42,196 bases of DNA. It comes from an uncultured Bacteriovoracaceae bacterium (lineage in GTDB: Bacteria > Bdellovibrionota > Bacteriovoracia > Bacteriovoracales > Bacteriovoracaceae). The stretch covers positions 1 to 42,196 of the forward strand of contig CALIJZ010000024.1 in NCBI GenBank assembly GCA_938017795.1, in the 5' to 3' direction. Below, piece by piece: positions 1-7,521 of this stretch. Below the pieces are notes generated by a model. That model had not been told where the DNA came from. It saw only the letters and a program-made list of their open reading frames with translations, and ran no database searches. Within the stretch, counting starts at the first letter, position 1, and each line of letters starts with the position of its first letter. The position numbers and the translations under genes were made by a program.

Positions 1-843
1 GGACTTTACTGTCCATAGGTAGGTTTCTGAATCCTCTTTAGATGTTTTAAGTCTTTGTTTTAAATACTCCTGAGTTTCGTTATATAAAAGTGATTCAATT
101 TGTCCCTGAGATGAGTAATAGTAGTAGTTCCTTAATGCCCAAATTCCATTGTTGATTATATATTGTTCATTTGTTTCATCAGGAGTTTTAGAAGCAAAGT
201 AATTCAAATGTGATAAATAATCCTTTGAAACAAATTTTAAATTGTTTTGATTTGAAAAGAGTCTTTGTGAAAGCATTATTGCACTTAAGAGCAATGCTTT
301 GTCCTTTTTTGTTAATTCAGTTTGATTTTTATAATATATTAAAACTTTCTCTAGATTTTCAAATGCATGAGCACTAGGAGTTTTGTATCCATCTATAAAC
401 TTAATCCATGCATGAAATAATGATTTTGATTTTTCAACATCCATGAATTTTTTTTGATTGTTAAGTTCTTTTTCTTTTCTTAAAGCTAAAGTAGATAATT
501 CTTGATACTCATCAAGAGAATAATTGTCCACAGTGTGATGGTAGAAAGCGACTCCAATAAAGTATAGCTTTTCTTTGATTTTAGTTTGGCTACTTAAAGA
601 CTCAATAGTTTTTTTGATTTTAGTTTCTGAAAAAATTTTATTATTAGCATATTTGTATGAATAGAGTTTTTCTTTGCAGTCATAAAGGAAATCATTTTTA
701 TTCTTTAATCTTTGAATTACTCGTTCAATTTTACATTCGGGCTCTTTTGGATCTGAAGATATTTTACGAGTGGATTTATCCATTGAAGAACATGAAATTA
801 TGAGACTCAGAGTAATAGATTGGATTAAAATATTTTTTTTCAT
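1..843 (-). CDS. Helical lipoprotein of unknown function, 5' part (cut by window edge)
   Basis: The minus strand is open from the ATG at 843 to the left edge (281 codons, no stop), so the C-terminus is missing. The first 18 residues form a lipoprotein signal with a basic start (MKKN), a hydrophobic core and the lipobox LIISC followed by SS, so the product is probably lipid-anchored and exported. The mature part is Lys/Glu/Asn/Tyr-rich and predicted mostly helical. Around residue 220-255 it reads NNGIWALRNYYYY and then an amphipathic helix. This faintly recalls the helical N-terminal activator region of M9 (collagenase-type) metallopeptidases, but no zinc motif lies in the visible part, so that is only a guess. 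No Shine-Dalgarno is visible; a TAAAAT lies about 10 bases before the ATG on the minus strand. Confidence 0.75.
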   Translation of the reverse strand, partial: MKKNILIQSITLSLIISCSSMDKSTRKISSDPKEPECKIERVIQRLKNKNDFLYDCKEKLYSYKYANNKIFSETKIKKTIESLSSQTKIKEKLYFIGVAFYHHTVDNYSLDEYQELSTLALRKEKELNNQKKFMDVEKSKSLFHAWIKFIDGYKTPSAHAFENLEKVLIYYKNQTELTKKDKALLLSAIMLSQRLFSNQNNLKFVSKDYLSHLNYFASKTPDETNEQYIINNGIWALRNYYYYSSQGQIESLLYNETQEYLKQRLKTSKEDSETYLWTVKS

Positions 844-918
844 TACTGAAGATATTTTAACAGATAAATCAAACTCACGTATGAGATCAACAAGCAAAAC
901 ACTCAGTCTCTTCAGAGG

Positions 919-972
919 ATTGAATTCCATTAAGCCTTTATTCTGGATTGATAAAACCTTAATGGAATCAAT
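919..972. repeat. Long imperfect hairpin directly after the SPFH gene stop
   Basis: The left arm (919-934) and right arm (958-972) are inverted copies: ATTCCATTAAG pairs perfectly over 11 bases, and ATTGA continues the stem after one bulged base. Inside, TTTAT and ATAAA (about 938-955) extend the stem past a small internal loop. It begins one base after the stop codon of the minus-strand SPFH gene, where a terminator or 3' stability element would lie. No run of T follows on the minus strand, so a classical intrinsic terminator is not clear. Confidence 0.6.
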
Positions 973-1905
973 TTAGAACTTCAAATCAATCGATTTTAAC
1001 CAATTATTAAAATTACTTATATCAGCTGGTACAATGACTTCAACATTACTATCAGCTAAGTGACTCATTTGATCTAAATATTTTTCACCAAGCTTTAAAT
1101 TATACGCTTTTTCTCCGCCTTTTTCAGAAAGTGCCGATGAGATTTTCTTGATCGACTCAGCAGTGGCTTTAGCTATTGTTAGAATTTCTTCAGCTTTCCC
1201 TTCGGCTTGATTAATTCTTCTTTGCATTTCCCCTTCGGAAATATTGATCATTTCTCGCTTACTACCTTCACTCATATTGATTCGGCTTTGTTTATCACCT
1301 TCTGACTTAGCAAGGATGGCCCTTTTCTCTCTCTCAGCATTTACCTGTTTCTCCATTGCATTTTGAACTGAGTGAGGAGGCATAATATTTTTAATCTCAT
1401 ATCTATGAACTCTAAGTCCCCAAGTTTGACCTGCTTGATTGAGCACTTCTACAACTTTAGCACTAATTAATTCACGCTCTTCAAAAGTTCTATCTAAATC
1501 TAATGTTCCAATAATTGACCTAGTGGATGTTTGAGCTAGTTCAATAGCTGCATAGACAAAATTAGTAACTCCATAGCTTGCTTTAGCTGGATCCATGACT
1601 GAGAGGTAGATAACAGCATCTACAACAACATTAACCTCATCTCTTGAAAAACAATCTTGAGGAGGAACATCTATTGTTCTCTCTTTTAAATCTTGAATAA
1701 ATGCAACCTTATCAATAAAAGGGATCAGTGCATGAAAACCTGGACCTAGAGTTTTATGATACTTTCCTAATCTCTCAACAATATAAGCTTTCTTAGTAGG
1801 GACTAATCTAATTGACTGAAAAAATTTAATAATAACAATTAAAAATGTTCCACCGATTATAAATAAATTAAAAATATCAAATACTGAAATATTTTCTAAA
1901 TTCAT
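973..1905 (-). CDS. SPFH/band 7 protein, stomatin/paraslipin type (second copy)
   Basis: A 310-residue membrane scaffold protein of the stomatin/prohibitin (SPFH) family. One N-terminal membrane segment (about residues 10-30) is followed by the band 7 domain, with IVERLGKYHKTLGPGFH, DVPPQDCFSRDEV for the usual PPQ.. TKDN-like strand, and ALAQ/ELAQT-type core. A long charged coiled coil follows (about 180-265; MEKQVNAEREKRA and repeated SEG/AEG units). Family members oligomerise on the membrane and often act with NfeD partners in membrane integrity or protease regulation. The start overlaps the stop of the upstream SPFH gene by ATGA and has a strong GGAGGT site six bases before the ATG. The neighbour at 1902-2837 is a clear paralogue, so the two probably form a hetero-oligomer. 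The exact function is not shown by the sequence. Confidence 0.93.
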   Translation of the reverse strand: MNLENISVFDIFNLFIIGGTFLIVIIKFFQSIRLVPTKKAYIVERLGKYHKTLGPGFHALIPFIDKVAFIQDLKERTIDVPPQDCFSRDEVNVVVDAVIYLSVMDPAKASYGVTNFVYAAIELAQTSTRSIIGTLDLDRTFEERELISAKVVEVLNQAGQTWGLRVHRYEIKNIMPPHSVQNAMEKQVNAEREKRAILAKSEGDKQSRINMSEGSKREMINISEGEMQRRINQAEGKAEEILTIAKATAESIKKISSALSEKGGEKAYNLKLGEKYLDQMSHLADSNVEVIVPADISNFNNWLKSIDLKF

Positions 1906-2837
1906 CGAATACCTCCTGGTATTGAAGAGCTAATTGTTGAAGAAACCTTAGAGGCTCCTTCAAAGAAACCTTTTATATTGGCCATTTCAGCTGGAACGAC
2001 AGAGATTTTAGATTTATCCATAATCTTTCCAACTTCATTTATAAATTGTTCCACCAACTGTAGCTTTACTGCCATATCACCACCAGGAAGGTTGATCGCT
2101 TCAGCTACAAGGCGAACTCCATCAGCACTTGCCGTTGAAACTAATTCAATCTCTTTAGCTCTTCCAAGTGCATCATTAATTCTTTTTTGTTTTTCCCCTT
2201 CGGAGATATTAATAGATTCAGTTCTTTCACCTTCCGATAGAATGATTCGGTTTTCTTTATCGGCTTCGGCCAAAGTAATTTCGGCCCTTTTCTCTCTCTC
2301 TGCTTCCATTTGCTTTTCTAGAGTTGAAATAACATTAGAGCTAGGTCTAATATTTTTTATCTCATAACGTAAAACTTTAATCCCCCATGAGTCACTTGCA
2401 ATATCAACTTCTCTTACAATTTTTTCATTAAGAAGATCTCTTTCAGAAAAGGCCTTTGATAAAGTTAGCTTTCCAACTTCAGAGCGCATTGTAGTTTGAG
2501 CTAGGTTTATCGATGCATTTTTATAATCCCCAATTCCATAGCTGGCGAGCTTGGGATCTGTAACTTTTAGATAAACTAGGCCATCGATTAAAACCTGCAT
2601 ATTATCTTGAGTAATACAAGTTTGCGGTGGTATATCAAATACTTGTTCTCTAGCTTCATGGGTATAGGCAACTCTATCAAAAAATGGAACGAGAAAATGA
2701 ATTCCCGAACAAAGTACGGTCCTGAATTTTCCTAATCTTTCTACAACACATTGCTCTCTTTCTGGGACAATAATGATTGTATTCCATAGTACAAATGCGA
2801 TGATTAGAAAGAATATGAGTAGGTAAGTTAACGCCAT
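1902..2837 (-). CDS. SPFH/band 7 protein, stomatin/paraslipin type (first copy)
   Basis: A 311-residue SPFH protein. Residues 2-20 form the single N-terminal membrane segment, followed by the signature EREQCVVERLGKF and the band 7 fold, with FDIPPQTCITQDNMQV and INLAQTTMRSEVGKLTL as in QmcA/paraslipins. The C-terminal part (about 175-265) is a coiled coil with MEAEREKRAEITLAEADKE and SEGE units. A Ser/Gly-rich tail (SSTISSSIPGG) ends the protein. A good AAGGAG site precedes the ATG by about seven bases. It lies 12 bases downstream of nfeD in the same operon, the classical NfeD-stomatin pairing, and overlaps the second SPFH copy by four bases. It probably builds a ring or scaffold on the inner membrane with that paralogue. 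Confidence 0.93.
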   Translation of the reverse strand: MALTYLLIFFLIIAFVLWNTIIIVPEREQCVVERLGKFRTVLCSGIHFLVPFFDRVAYTHEAREQVFDIPPQTCITQDNMQVLIDGLVYLKVTDPKLASYGIGDYKNASINLAQTTMRSEVGKLTLSKAFSERDLLNEKIVREVDIASDSWGIKVLRYEIKNIRPSSNVISTLEKQMEAEREKRAEITLAEADKENRIILSEGERTESINISEGEKQKRINDALGRAKEIELVSTASADGVRLVAEAINLPGGDMAVKLQLVEQFINEVGKIMDKSKISVVPAEMANIKGFFEGASKVSSTISSSIPGGIR

Positions 2838-2849
2838 ATTATTTTCTCC

Positions 2850-3287
2850 TTATTTAATTGGATCTACGATCCATATATTTCCAAGTCTTTTAGTTATAAT
2901 AGCTTTTTGACCAATTTGAATTTCATGTTCACTTTGAGCTTCCCAAGTCGAGTCTCTAAACTTTACTCTTCCAGCTTTATATGGAGTAATGAGCTCGATT
3001 ACTTCAACAACACTATTGATATTATCTAAATCTTCATCGGTATTATGAACTTGCGAATCACCTTCAAAATATTTCATAAATAGTGATCTTAGTATTAATA
3101 AATATATTAAACTTGTAATAAAAAAAGTTAAAAATGCAGTTACAATATTTGTTATTAAACCAAAATAAATTCCTGCAGCAACTGTTAAACAACCCATTCC
3201 AAGAAAAATGATAATTCCCCCTGGTAATATCATCTCTGCTAAGACCATGATTATACCTGTAATGGCCCATATATATAAACTAAGCAT
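2850..3287 (-). CDS. NfeD-like membrane protein, short form
   Basis: A 145-residue short NfeD protein without the ClpP-like protease domain of long NfeD. The N-terminal half has two to three closely packed membrane segments, with WAITGIIMVLAEMILPGGIII and a second hydrophobic block around residues 45-70. The C-terminal part (about 90-145) fits the soluble OB-fold domain: ITPYKAGRVKFRDSTWEAQSEHEIQIGQKAIITKRLGN, close to the family pattern G.V.F.G..W.A....I..G..V.V. It overlaps the upstream regulator gene by eight bases and leads into two SPFH genes. In known systems NfeD binds the SPFH partner through the OB fold, so this one likely does the same. Confidence 0.92.
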   Translation of the reverse strand: MLSLYIWAITGIIMVLAEMILPGGIIIFLGMGCLTVAAGIYFGLITNIVTAFLTFFITSLIYLLILRSLFMKYFEGDSQVHNTDEDLDNINSVVEVIELITPYKAGRVKFRDSTWEAQSEHEIQIGQKAIITKRLGNIWIVDPIK

Positions 3288-4023
3288 TTAAATACTCCTC
3301 GCTATAAAAAAACTGTGAAATATAATCAAAATTGGATTTTGTAACTTTTATAAGCTCTGCTAATCTTTCAATATATTCTAACTCTCTATAATCTACATCC
3401 TTATCAAAATGAGCTAAGAAAAATAATAACCAAATGATAAAGTGTTTACCAGGCAATGGGTATAAAGATTTTACTAACTCTTTTGGGTAATAGGGGGAAT
3501 CGATATATTGAGTTGTTTTTTTTAGTTTATTCATACAATCAAAGTGTTCTAATAAGCTATTTCTTAGACTAATCTCACTAGGTAGTACTTTTCCATCTAT
3601 TCCAATTAAGGAATTCATAAACTTTGTAATTTCAAGTATATATTCTTTTTTTGCACTCAAAGATAATTCAATTAAAACAATATCTAGAATAGAATGATTT
3701 ATATACTGATCTTTATAGTTTTCTACATGGGCCTTAATTATTGGATCTAGTAAAACTACATTAGAAAATTTCTTGTCCCATAAGCCGTGAATAGAACCTA
3801 AATCTATTGCATGCTTAATAGAACTATACTTCCCAAATAAAGTATTGAGATCTGTATTATAGATATCACAAAGCTTCAGTGCAGTTTCAACTGGTATTTT
3901 TAAACGTCCAGTTTCATAATCCTTTAGTGTTAATGATCTTAATTTTAATTTTTCTTCTACTTGTTTTTGAGTTAAGCCAGAGTTTTTTCTAGCTAATTTT
4001 AAATTTTGGAGAAAATACAACAT
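3280..4023 (-). CDS. XRE-type HTH regulator with TerB-like C-terminal domain
   Basis: Starting at the ATG at 4023 the protein has 247 residues. Residues 5-63 are a Cro/C1-type helix-turn-helix (ARKNSGLTQKQVEEKL ... LKDYETGRLKIP). From about residue 115 to the end are two helical units resembling TerB tellurite-resistance domains: GIDGKVLPSEISLRNSL and AHFDKDVDYRELEYIERLAELI match the DGK...E pattern. That assignment is by eye. The frame stays open to 4074, but the minus-strand TTGACA (4058-4053) and a -10-like AAATAT (4035-4030) lie inside that extension and would start the mRNA at the ATG, so I take 4023 as a leaderless start. It is first in the operon with NfeD and two SPFH proteins and probably represses its own promoter through the palindrome over the -10 box. 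Confidence 0.82.
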   Translation of the reverse strand: MLYFLQNLKLARKNSGLTQKQVEEKLKLRSLTLKDYETGRLKIPVETALKLCDIYNTDLNTLFGKYSSIKHAIDLGSIHGLWDKKFSNVVLLDPIIKAHVENYKDQYINHSILDIVLIELSLSAKKEYILEITKFMNSLIGIDGKVLPSEISLRNSLLEHFDCMNKLKKTTQYIDSPYYPKELVKSLYPLPGKHFIIWLLFFLAHFDKDVDYRELEYIERLAELIKVTKSNFDYISQFFYSEEYLNA

Positions 4024-4025
4024 GT

Positions 4026-4058
4026 GTACATATTTGTACTTTTTTCTTGCCTTGTCAA
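4026..4058 (-). promoter_or_regulatory. Predicted promoter with operator palindrome for the regulator-NfeD-SPFH operon
   Basis: On the minus strand a perfect -35 box TTGACA (4058-4053) is followed after 17 bases by AAATAT (4035-4030). The expected start falls at about 4023-4024, on or next to the ATG of the HTH gene, giving a leaderless mRNA. The -10 region lies within the inverted repeat GTACA-TATT-TGTAC (4026-4039), the right size for an XRE dimer. This fits autorepression, by inference. Confidence 0.6.
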
Positions 4059-4065
4059 TAAATTT

Positions 4066-4077
4066 TAAGTACACTTA
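4066..4077. promoter_or_regulatory. Second small palindrome between divergent genes
   Basis: TAAGT-AC-ACTTA is a perfect 5-base inverted repeat centred 39 bases from the first palindrome; both contain GTAC. On the plus strand it overlaps a possible -10 (TACACT, 4070-4075) that lies 17 bases after TTGCCT (4047-4052), which would serve the DUF2007-like gene. It could be a second operator of the same regulator or chance in AT-rich DNA. Confidence 0.35.
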
Positions 4078-4092
4078 TTTAAGGAGTTTATC

Positions 4093-4323
4093 ATGAATCC
4101 ATGGGTTATTATAAAGCAATACGGAAGTCGAGAAGAAGCTCACATGGATAGAGCTATTCTTGAAAGTTGTGATATTTTAGCAAGAGTAAATGGAGATGAT
4201 AAAGGTGGCTTAGATCCATTAATGAATTATATGGGAGCTGGCATAAGGTTAGAAGTCGCGAGTTCAAGGGTCAAGGAAGCTATCAAAATACTTAATGATG
4301 CCATTATCGTAAAGAATGAATAA
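4093..4323 (+). CDS. DUF2007-like small protein
   Basis: A 76-residue soluble protein with an excellent AAGGAG site eight bases before the ATG. The sequence follows the DUF2007 (putative signal-transducing protein) pattern: an N-terminal strand, SREEAHMDRAILESCDILARV for the 'A...R..LE..GI...V' helix-strand, then GAGIRLEVASSRVKEAIKIL for the 'L.V...D...A..IL' unit. The family has a ferredoxin-like fold; its role is not established, though it is often called signal transducing. It is transcribed away from the HTH/TerB-like regulator across a shared intergenic stretch with two palindromes, so the two may be co-regulated. Confidence 0.8.
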   Translation: MNPWVIIKQYGSREEAHMDRAILESCDILARVNGDDKGGLDPLMNYMGAGIRLEVASSRVKEAIKILNDAIIVKNE

Positions 4324-4436
4324 TTTCTTCTTTCTCTAGCTTTTAATTTTAATAAACTACAATAAAGTATATTAGCTCTTAAGCTATTAATCATCTATTT
4401 TTCTTGCTACACTCATTTTTAATTAGAGGAGATAAG

Positions 4437-4856
4437 ATGGGTGATTTAAAAGATAGAGTGAGTAAAGAGATTATTGCAGCCATGAAAGCAAAAGATAAAA
4501 AACGCTTAGATGTTTTAAGATATTTAAAAAAATTATATATAGAAAATGATACTGCAAAAAAACAAGTTCCTGAACTTGATATCACCATTGCTCATGCAAA
4601 GAAAATCAAAGATTCTATTTCTATGTTTCCAGAAGGATCCAGTCAAATCGAAGGCATTAAAGAAGAAATAGCAATTCTTAGCGAATATCTTCCTGCTCAG
4701 ATTGATGAAGCGACTGTAATCAAAATGATTAAGGAAATAATATCCTCTCATGAAAAGGCCAATATGGGGCTGGTTATGAAAGAGCTTAGTCCTAAAATTA
4801 AGGGAGTATTTGAGGGTAGAAAAGCAACTGAATTAGTTAAATCACTTCTTAGTTAA
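4437..4856 (+). CDS. GatB/YqeY domain protein
   Basis: A 139-residue member of the YqeY family, related to the C-terminal tRNA-binding domain of GatB. Features are LKDRVSKEIIAAMKAKDKKRLDVLRYL at the N-terminus, then IKEEIAILSEYLPAQI (family pattern E...L..YLP.Q) and MGLVMKELSPKIKGVFEGRKA (GKVMK.L.PK..GR.DG). The frame extends upstream to 4404, but the AGAGGAG site at about 4425-4431 fixes the ATG at 4437. YqeY proteins are common and of uncertain function; a link to tRNA amidotransferase is suggested by the fold only. It stands alone, 113 bases after the DUF2007-like gene. Confidence 0.93.
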   Translation: MGDLKDRVSKEIIAAMKAKDKKRLDVLRYLKKLYIENDTAKKQVPELDITIAHAKKIKDSISMFPEGSSQIEGIKEEIAILSEYLPAQIDEATVIKMIKEIISSHEKANMGLVMKELSPKIKGVFEGRKATELVKSLLS

Positions 4857-4886
4857 TTTTTATTGTCATAATTTCCTCTACAAAAA

Positions 4887-4910
4887 TATAGCCTCTTTAA
4901 ATGGGCTATA
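4887..4910. other. Hairpin after the YqeY-like gene
   Basis: TATAGCC (4887-4893) and GGCTATA (4904-4910) form a 7-base-pair stem with a 10-base loop, 30 bases after the YqeY-like stop. No T run follows on the plus strand; on the minus strand TTTTTG would follow. It may be a weak terminator, but the polarity is not what the upstream gene would need. Confidence 0.3.
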
Positions 4911-4974
4911 AAATTCTATATTTAGAGTAGAAGGCAACTTTTGTAACTATTTAGAATATAATCCATAAATACGT

Positions 4975-4980
4975 TATAAT
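4975..4980 (+). promoter_or_regulatory. Consensus -10 box placing the transcript start on the protease ATG
   Basis: A perfect TATAAT ends six bases before the ATG at 4987, and no Shine-Dalgarno lies between. Initiation 7 bases after the box would begin the mRNA at the start codon. I do not see a convincing -35 at the expected 17-base spacing, so the promoter is only partly supported. Confidence 0.4.
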
Positions 4981-4986
4981 TATAGT

Positions 4987-6294
4987 ATGAAGAGGAGACA
5001 TTTCTCTATTCCTCTATGCTTAATATTGGTTACGATCATAACGCCTTCCCTAGGGCAAAAATTACAAGTTAAAGCTTCATCCAGATCAATTGCTTCGACA
5101 CATTTAGGTCTTGAAAATGACAAACCTATTGCTCCTAAAAGTGCTCATTTAACAATGGCTTGTGATGAAGTGAAGTGTCCTGAGTATATAGCTCATATAA
5201 GAATTAATGAAAAAAGAGTATGTACAGGTTTTTTGATTGGAAATAATAAAATTATGACTAATCATCATTGTATTTTTGATGTAGCCAATGATTGTGATGG
5301 TGTGAAGATCTACTTAAATAATCCTTATAGTAGTGAAACTTTAGAATATACATGTGATAAAATTATCCATACTGGTTCTTACAAAGAAGATTTAAACGAT
5401 AAAGACTATGCAATCTTAAGCTTATCAGAAGAAGTCATTAATCAAGCAGTTGATTTTTCCGGAGATGATTTAGTATCAAAGGATAGTTATGAAGTTTATG
5501 TAACAGATTGGAATAAAAGTAATGATTCCTTAATGATCAAAAAATATGATTGTGATCCAGTTATTGATCGCCATATTTATAATAATGCTAAATACCTTGA
5601 TCATTCAATTTTAGCTTTTAAGAATTGTCCCATAGTTGAAGGAAATTCTGGAGCTCCAATTATTAATAAAAGAACAAAGAAGCTAGCTGCCATTTTAGCT
5701 CGTAATTACACTATTGATAGATCGAAGTTAAAAAGTGATTATGCGCAAGTAAACTTTGATCTAGTAGAGAATTTAGGAATTGGTATTAATGCTCGATGCT
5801 TTGATTCCAAGAGCTCGCAAATATTTTCCAAAAATGAATCTAACAAATGTGTAAAGTTAGATTTAAGTGAAACTCATAAAAACAAAATTCTTCATAGTTT
5901 AAGTATGAAGGCCATTCACCAGGTTAATGACTATATAGATGATATTCATATTACTTGGCTTAAAACTCGAAGCCATGGGGTGTTTCCTTATTGTTTAAAA
6001 GATTATACCAAAACACGCAAGGCCCTCGAAGGCAGATCCAAATTAGGATATCAATTGAGAGTTCCTAAGTTTAAAACTGTTATGACTATATCTCCTTTTT
6101 TCGTTCAAAACATAGAAGCAGTTCCAATTAAGAAGGATAATATTTATGAGGTAGAATTAAGGGTCCCAAAGAGTAAAGCTGAATCACTAGTTTTGAATAT
6201 TCAAAATATAAATAGTTCAACACAAGAAGATACTTGGATTTTAAAAGATTGTGGCTCGGATTTAGATGAATTTCTTGTTTCTTCAGATCTTTAA
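4987..6294 (+). CDS. Secreted trypsin-like serine protease with C-terminal extension
   Basis: A 435-residue exported protein. Residues 1-23 are a signal peptide (MKRRHF..., a hydrophobic core, likely cut after SLG). The chymotrypsin-fold protease follows with its triad in view: TNHHC (His94), KDYAIL (Asp140) and EGNSGAP (Ser221, the GNSGAP form seen in glutamyl-endopeptidase/V8-like S1 enzymes). Two cysteines near His94 and others at about 60-64 suggest disulfides. After about residue 265 comes a 170-residue C-terminal region that I do not recognise; it may be a prodomain or substrate-binding domain. It stands alone, with a TATAAT so close to the ATG that the mRNA may be leaderless. A secreted protease fits a predatory life but is not specific to it. 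Confidence 0.9.
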   Translation: MKRRHFSIPLCLILVTIITPSLGQKLQVKASSRSIASTHLGLENDKPIAPKSAHLTMACDEVKCPEYIAHIRINEKRVCTGFLIGNNKIMTNHHCIFDVANDCDGVKIYLNNPYSSETLEYTCDKIIHTGSYKEDLNDKDYAILSLSEEVINQAVDFSGDDLVSKDSYEVYVTDWNKSNDSLMIKKYDCDPVIDRHIYNNAKYLDHSILAFKNCPIVEGNSGAPIINKRTKKLAAILARNYTIDRSKLKSDYAQVNFDLVENLGIGINARCFDSKSSQIFSKNESNKCVKLDLSETHKNKILHSLSMKAIHQVNDYIDDIHITWLKTRSHGVFPYCLKDYTKTRKALEGRSKLGYQLRVPKFKTVMTISPFFVQNIEAVPIKKDNIYEVELRVPKSKAESLVLNIQNINSSTQEDTWILKDCGSDLDEFLVSSDL

Positions 6295-6465
6295 CGCTTC
6301 GAGTTGTCTAGTGTTTTATCTCGATTTTGCCATTTTAAGTTTATGTTAAGAGTACTTAAGATCTCTTACATGTGTGCTTAGCTTTCTGACTTTGCTTCTT
6401 TTCTCTTGTCATGGACTTTTGTATAAGTATCATCAAGATCAACTAATCAAATTCATCGGGGTTAT

Positions 6466-7521
6466 ATGAAAATAATTTTTATGTCATTAATGTTTCTAGG
6501 ATTGAACGTAGAGTCTAAAACTTTTTCAATTATGAGCTATAACCTGGAGAACTTTTTTGATACTACGCATGATGAAAACAAAGAAGATTATACTTATTTG
6601 CCTCTGAAGGTGAAAAAAAGATCTAGGATTGTAAGAGAGTATTGTGAAGGATTATCAAATAGTTTCTATAGAAAGAATTGTTTAACATTTGATTGGAATA
6701 ATTCTGTTTATCATTCCAAGATCAAAAATATCGCTAAGGTCATTTTATCTTATAACAAAGGTAGAGGCCCAGACATTGTAGTACTTCAAGAGATTGAAAA
6801 TAAAAACTCTCTAAAAGATTTGATCACCAAAGGTTTAAATAAAAAAAGTGGTTACCGTTATATTTCTCTCATTGAAGGACCTGATAGACGAGGAATCGAT
6901 GTTGCTATTTTCTCTAGATATAAAATTGTTTCTAATGTCTACCATAAAGTAGATATCTCTCAATACTCTCGTAGACCTACTAGAGGTATTTTAGAAACTA
7001 ATCTAAATATTGGTGGAAAACTTGTTACAGTTTTTGCAAACCATTGGCCTAGTCAGAATAATGATGACCTGACTAGATTAAAAGCAGCTAAGACTCTTTT
7101 GAAAGCTGTTGAGTCAAAATCAAAATCTGCCGTTATTATCGCTGCTGGGGACTTTAATACAGTCAAAGACGATGAGATTAATGGCCTAACAGAGCATATC
7201 ATCCCAAATTTTTATGATGTAGAAGTTAAAGGTCGAAAATTATCAAGATATAAAGAAACTCTAAAAGGTGGGACGCATTTTTATAAAGGTAATTGGGGTT
7301 CTTTAGATAAAATCTTTGTCTATAAAAAAAGCGGACGATTTAAAGTTCATTATAGAGATTTTAATATCTTATCTCATGCCTTTATGCTGACTGATGTTGA
7401 GTGGGAAGATAGATCAACAGGTAAAGTGACTGTTTACAAGGATGTCCCATATAGATTTGATCCGAAAACCAGAAAAGGCTTTTCTGATCATTTACCACTT
7501 GTTATAAAAATCCAGATATGA
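6466..7521 (+). CDS. Exported endonuclease/exonuclease/phosphatase (DNase I-fold) protein
   Basis: A 351-residue protein of the EEP (exonuclease-endonuclease-phosphatase) superfamily with a short signal peptide (about residues 1-17). The conserved metal and catalytic motifs appear in order: MSYNLENFF, VVLQEIEN (Glu), RRGIDVAIFSRY, ANHWPSQ (His), AGDFN (Asp/Asn) and the closing FSDHLP (Asp/His). This arrangement resembles secreted nucleases more than phospholipases, but the substrate could be DNA, RNA or a phosphate ester. An insertion with two cysteines lies near residues 60-75. Its stop overlaps the start of the NADAR gene by ATGA, so the two are translationally coupled. A GGGG stretch is the only ribosome site visible, about five bases before the ATG. 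Confidence 0.9.
   Translation: MKIIFMSLMFLGLNVESKTFSIMSYNLENFFDTTHDENKEDYTYLPLKVKKRSRIVREYCEGLSNSFYRKNCLTFDWNNSVYHSKIKNIAKVILSYNKGRGPDIVVLQEIENKNSLKDLITKGLNKKSGYRYISLIEGPDRRGIDVAIFSRYKIVSNVYHKVDISQYSRRPTRGILETNLNIGGKLVTVFANHWPSQNNDDLTRLKAAKTLLKAVESKSKSAVIIAAGDFNTVKDDEINGLTEHIIPNFYDVEVKGRKLSRYKETLKGGTHFYKGNWGSLDKIFVYKKSGRFKVHYRDFNILSHAFMLTDVEWEDRSTGKVTVYKDVPYRFDPKTRKGFSDHLPLVIKIQI

Noticed and set aside
770..976. Plus-strand 68-codon frame
   Set aside because: It lies over the lipoprotein start and the intergenic hairpin, has no ribosome site, and its product has no features of a protein; the minus strand is the coding one.
1978..2367. Plus-strand 129-codon frame inside the SPFH gene
   Set aside because: Ser/Ile-rich antisense reading of the conserved SPFH coiled coil; a shadow frame.
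4887..4910. Taken as a normal terminator of the YqeY-like gene
   Set aside because: The stem is followed by AAATTC rather than a T run on the plus strand; listed only as a hairpin.
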